Of a stretch of DNA of 62,980 bases, positions 61,230 to 62,980 are shown one piece after another (the first letter of the stretch is position 1; every line of letters begins with the position of its first letter). Made by a program: the position numbers and the translations under genes. The notes under the pieces were generated by a model. The model was not told the origin of the DNA and made no database searches. It saw nothing but the letters and a program-made list of their open reading frames with translations. This DNA comes from Peptococcaceae bacterium (GTDB lineage Bacteria > Bacillota > Desulfotomaculia > Desulfotomaculales > Pelotomaculaceae): assembly GCA_012518875.1 (NCBI GenBank), contig JAAYRI010000033.1, positions 1 to 62,980 of the forward strand. Direction: 5' to 3'.

Positions 61230-62354
61230 TCATTCTCCCTTAGCATTTTCCCCGTAACGCTGATACAACACTCTTCTGGGATAAGGGGCCTGGATGCCGG
61301 CCGAATCCAAAGCCTTCTTGAAGCGCCTGCGCAACTCCCTCTCCACACTCCAGTAGGCCCCGGGAGGGGAAGAGAATGCCACCACACGGATGTTCACAGA
61401 GGCATCATCTACCTCTGTTACTCCCTGTACCTGAGGCATGTCCACAATTGCCTCTACTTCCTCAAAAGCAACCTCACACTCCTGCCGCAAAACCTCTATG
61501 GCCTGATCAATGTCCTCCTCATAAGCAATACCAACCATTACCACGGCCAACATCGGCCCTCGATTATAATTAGTCACCCGGGTTATTTCCCCATTGGGTA
61601 TAATGCTGAGCTGACCCGTCCAGTGGCGTATTTTACAGGTGCGCAGGCCGATTTCTTCTACCGTACCTTCTACCTGATCAATTACCACATAATCACCAAC
61701 ATCAAACTGCTTTTCAAATAAGATAAAAAAGCCGCTTATTACATCCTTGACCAGATTTTGGGCTCCAAACCCCACTGCCAGGCCCAGAATGCCGGCACTA
61801 GCCAGAATGGCACTGGTATTAACATTGAATATTTGCAGGATCATGATGAAGGCAATAAAAAAGACCACATAGGTAATAACACTGAGCAACAAATTTTTCA
61901 GGGTCTCTGTACGATGAATTTCTATGAAAATAGCACCCTTGTGTTCCTGTTTGTGCCTGTCAAAAAACTGCCTTACAATCAACTGTGCCAGGTTTATAAT
62001 TAGTTTTGCCCCGGCTGCCACACCGATAATCTGTATGGCCTTGATCCCAAATAGTTTTAACTGAGCAGCGGAAATGATTCTAAAATCAAAAATATCCAGA
62101 ACAATAATGGCCGCAATAAAGTAACCTCCGTAAAGCAAAAGTGTTTGCAGCAAAACACGCGCCGAATGAATAAAGCCCTCGGTAATTATCCTTTTTTCTG
62201 CTGGTTGTTCATCACCTTCAGCCTTACTATTTTGGAGCAACCGGCCTATAATATAGGACAGGAATCTTATCAGTATATAGGTTGTAATCAATACCAACAA
62301 GGATAGAATCAGGTTGCTCAATAGATTTTGCAGATGTTCTGGTGCAAACCACAT
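61230..62354 (-). CDS. mscS: MscS-family mechanosensitive channel
   Basis: Small-conductance channels open under membrane tension and let out osmolytes. Residues 10-215 hold four or five hydrophobic segments. The pore helix region reads ILASAGILGLAVGFGAQNLV, followed by FDVGDYVVIDQVEGTVEEIG, the classic MscS beta domain. The C-terminal domain (280-360) is alpha/beta. ATG follows AGCAGGAGTCAAG. Confidence 0.93.
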   Translation of the reverse strand: MWFAPEHLQNLLSNLILSLLVLITTYILIRFLSYIIGRLLQNSKAEGDEQPAEKRIITEGFIHSARVLLQTLLLYGGYFIAAIIVLDIFDFRIISAAQLKLFGIKAIQIIGVAAGAKLIINLAQLIVRQFFDRHKQEHKGAIFIEIHRTETLKNLLLSVITYVVFFIAFIMILQIFNVNTSAILASAGILGLAVGFGAQNLVKDVISGFFILFEKQFDVGDYVVIDQVEGTVEEIGLRTCKIRHWTGQLSIIPNGEITRVTNYNRGPMLAVVMVGIAYEEDIDQAIEVLRQECEVAFEEVEAIVDMPQVQGVTEVDDASVNIRVVAFSSPPGAYWSVERELRRRFKKALDSAGIQAPYPRRVLYQRYGENAKGE

Positions 62355-62430
62355 CTTGACTCCTGCTAAAAATATTTCCAGTTGATCTCTTATTATTACT
62401 GTTCACCTCACACACATAACATCGCCGGTT

Positions 62431-62439
62431 ATTATACCA
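62431..62439 (-). promoter_or_regulatory. Extended -10 promoter of mscS
   Basis: TGGTATAAT on the minus strand: a perfect TATAAT with TG one base upstream. The -35 is weak. It lies about 77 bp before mscS. Confidence 0.5.
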
Positions 62440-62592
62440 TGAAAACCCTTTGTTTCACCTGAAGTCATATTGTATCCGGAGAATTTATCTAATATTTAGA
62501 GGATAAAACAGGATTAAATGAACATAAAAAGGTACCCCCCTTAAAACCCCTGCAGAGGCTGTTTAATAAGCCATACTACTAATATTGCTGCA

Positions 62593-62621
62593 TTGCAGCC
62601 AACAACCTCATGTGATATAAT
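62593..62621 (+). promoter_or_regulatory. Sigma-A promoter of the c-di-AMP riboswitch transcript
   Basis: TTGCAG (62593-62598), 17 bp, TATAAT (62616-62621), with TGA directly before the -10 (extended). Transcription should start near 62628. Confidence 0.75.
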
Positions 62622-62660
62622 AAGTTGTAGGTAGTTTATAACAATAACTTATATTTTCAA

Positions 62661-62883
62661 CGCCTAATTCTTATTTTAAGAAACGGGGGACCCATTTTTT
62701 TCGGGGTGAATCGACTCAATGTCAACCATTGTAGAGCCGGCAGCAGGTATCTTACAGGTGGCGGCTCCACACGTCGAATCCCTAACCAGTTTCACGTCCG
62801 GCGAAAGACAACGAGTTCGTAGGGCTATCTCTAGCCCGAATCCGTCAGCTAACCTCGTAGGCGTACAAGAGAAGAATTGGGCT
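62661..62883 (+). promoter_or_regulatory. c-di-AMP (ydaO/yuaA) riboswitch
   Basis: The closing stem GCCTAATTCTT (62662-62672) pairs with AAGAATTGGGC (62872-62882). Core motifs are GGGGGACCCA (62685-62694), GGGGTGAATC (62703-62712) and the hallmark AATCCGTCAGCTAACCTCGT (62839-62858). The peripheral region between 62715 and 62835 is longer than in Bacillus. It is an OFF switch in known cases: high c-di-AMP promotes termination. The regulated gene lies past base 62980. Confidence 0.94.
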
Positions 62884-62893
62884 TCTATGTAAT

Positions 62894-62922
62894 GGCCGGA
62901 TCCTTCCGGCCGTTTATTTTTT
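62894..62922 (+). terminator. Riboswitch-linked terminator
   Basis: GGCCGGA (62894-62900) pairs with TCCGGCC (62905-62911) around TCCT; GTTTATTTTTT follows. Placed 11 bases past the riboswitch closing stem. Confidence 0.85.
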
Positions 62923-62980
62923 GCCATTCTTCCTCTTTATTCAAAATCAGCAATATTAACACAATTGGTTATTCCAAAAA

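Noticed and set aside
62676-62927. Open frame of 83 codons on the minus strand
   Set aside because: It runs across the c-di-AMP riboswitch and its terminator, whose conserved RNA motifs explain the sequence.

Overview
The window is chromosomal DNA of an endospore-forming, anaerobic Firmicute. The gene content and order fit the Desulfotomaculum/Pelotomaculum group of Clostridia best (inference). It holds genes for all main sporulation stages, a ferredoxin-dependent 2-oxoacid oxidoreductase, and a hybrid-cluster protein with its regulator. It carries about 70 protein genes, one tRNA, the SRP RNA, a T-box and a c-di-AMP riboswitch. I see no insertion sequence, prophage or CRISPR array.

Most genes lie on the minus strand. 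Read from high to low coordinates they reproduce the order seen near oriC in Bacillus: tRNA-Ser, SRP RNA, dnaX, ybaB, recR, bofA, gin, a decarboxylase, tmk, holB, ricT, yabA, rsmI, abrB, metG, tatD, yabE, ksgA, yabG, ispE, spoVG, glmU, prs, ctc, pth, mfd, spoVT, mazG, rqcP, yabP, yabQ, divIC, yabR, spoIIE, tilS. Several members of the Bacillus order are not visible here (darA, yaaR, rnmV, veg, sspF, purR).

Layout by region. 1-7.4 kb: tilS (cut by the window edge), spoIIE, a Ppx/GppA phosphatase, an S1 protein, divIC, and then spoIIR and ytrHI. 7.6-14 kb: YabP/YabQ, a SpoIID-like lipoprotein, HU, MazG, SpoVT and a PrsA-like foldase. 14-28 kb: Mfd, Pth, L25, a PRC-barrel protein, SleB, Prs, GlmU, SpoVG, threonine dehydratase, a GntR regulator, IspE and an L,D-transpeptidase. 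28.5-36.8 kb: an accessory block of coat or surface genes (two SPOCS proteins, a triple-CAP secreted protein, a Gly-X3 repeat protein, an unknown protein, a chymotrypsin-fold protease and YabG). 36.8-50 kb: housekeeping genes for rRNA methylation, MetRS, replication and tmk. 50-54 kb: Gin and a 2-oxoacid:ferredoxin oxidoreductase operon with a P-loop protein. 54-57.5 kb: the dnaX cluster with SRP RNA and tRNA-Ser. 57.6-61.2 kb: a nitrosative-stress locus (Crp/Fnr regulator, ferredoxin, Hcp). 61.2 kb to the end: MscS, then a promoter, c-di-AMP riboswitch and terminator leading to a gene beyond the window.

Sporulation promoters can be read beside the expected genes: sigma-H for spoVG, sigma-F for spoIIR, sigma-E for yabP, sigma-G for spoVT and sleB, and sigma-K-like for the SPOCS gene and the protease. 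The most unusual signals are an apparent ATA start codon in spoVG, a UGAC tetraloop in the SRP RNA, a hairpin that covers the ribosome binding site of the SpoIID-like gene, and the uncharacterised protease/SPOCS/CAP block.
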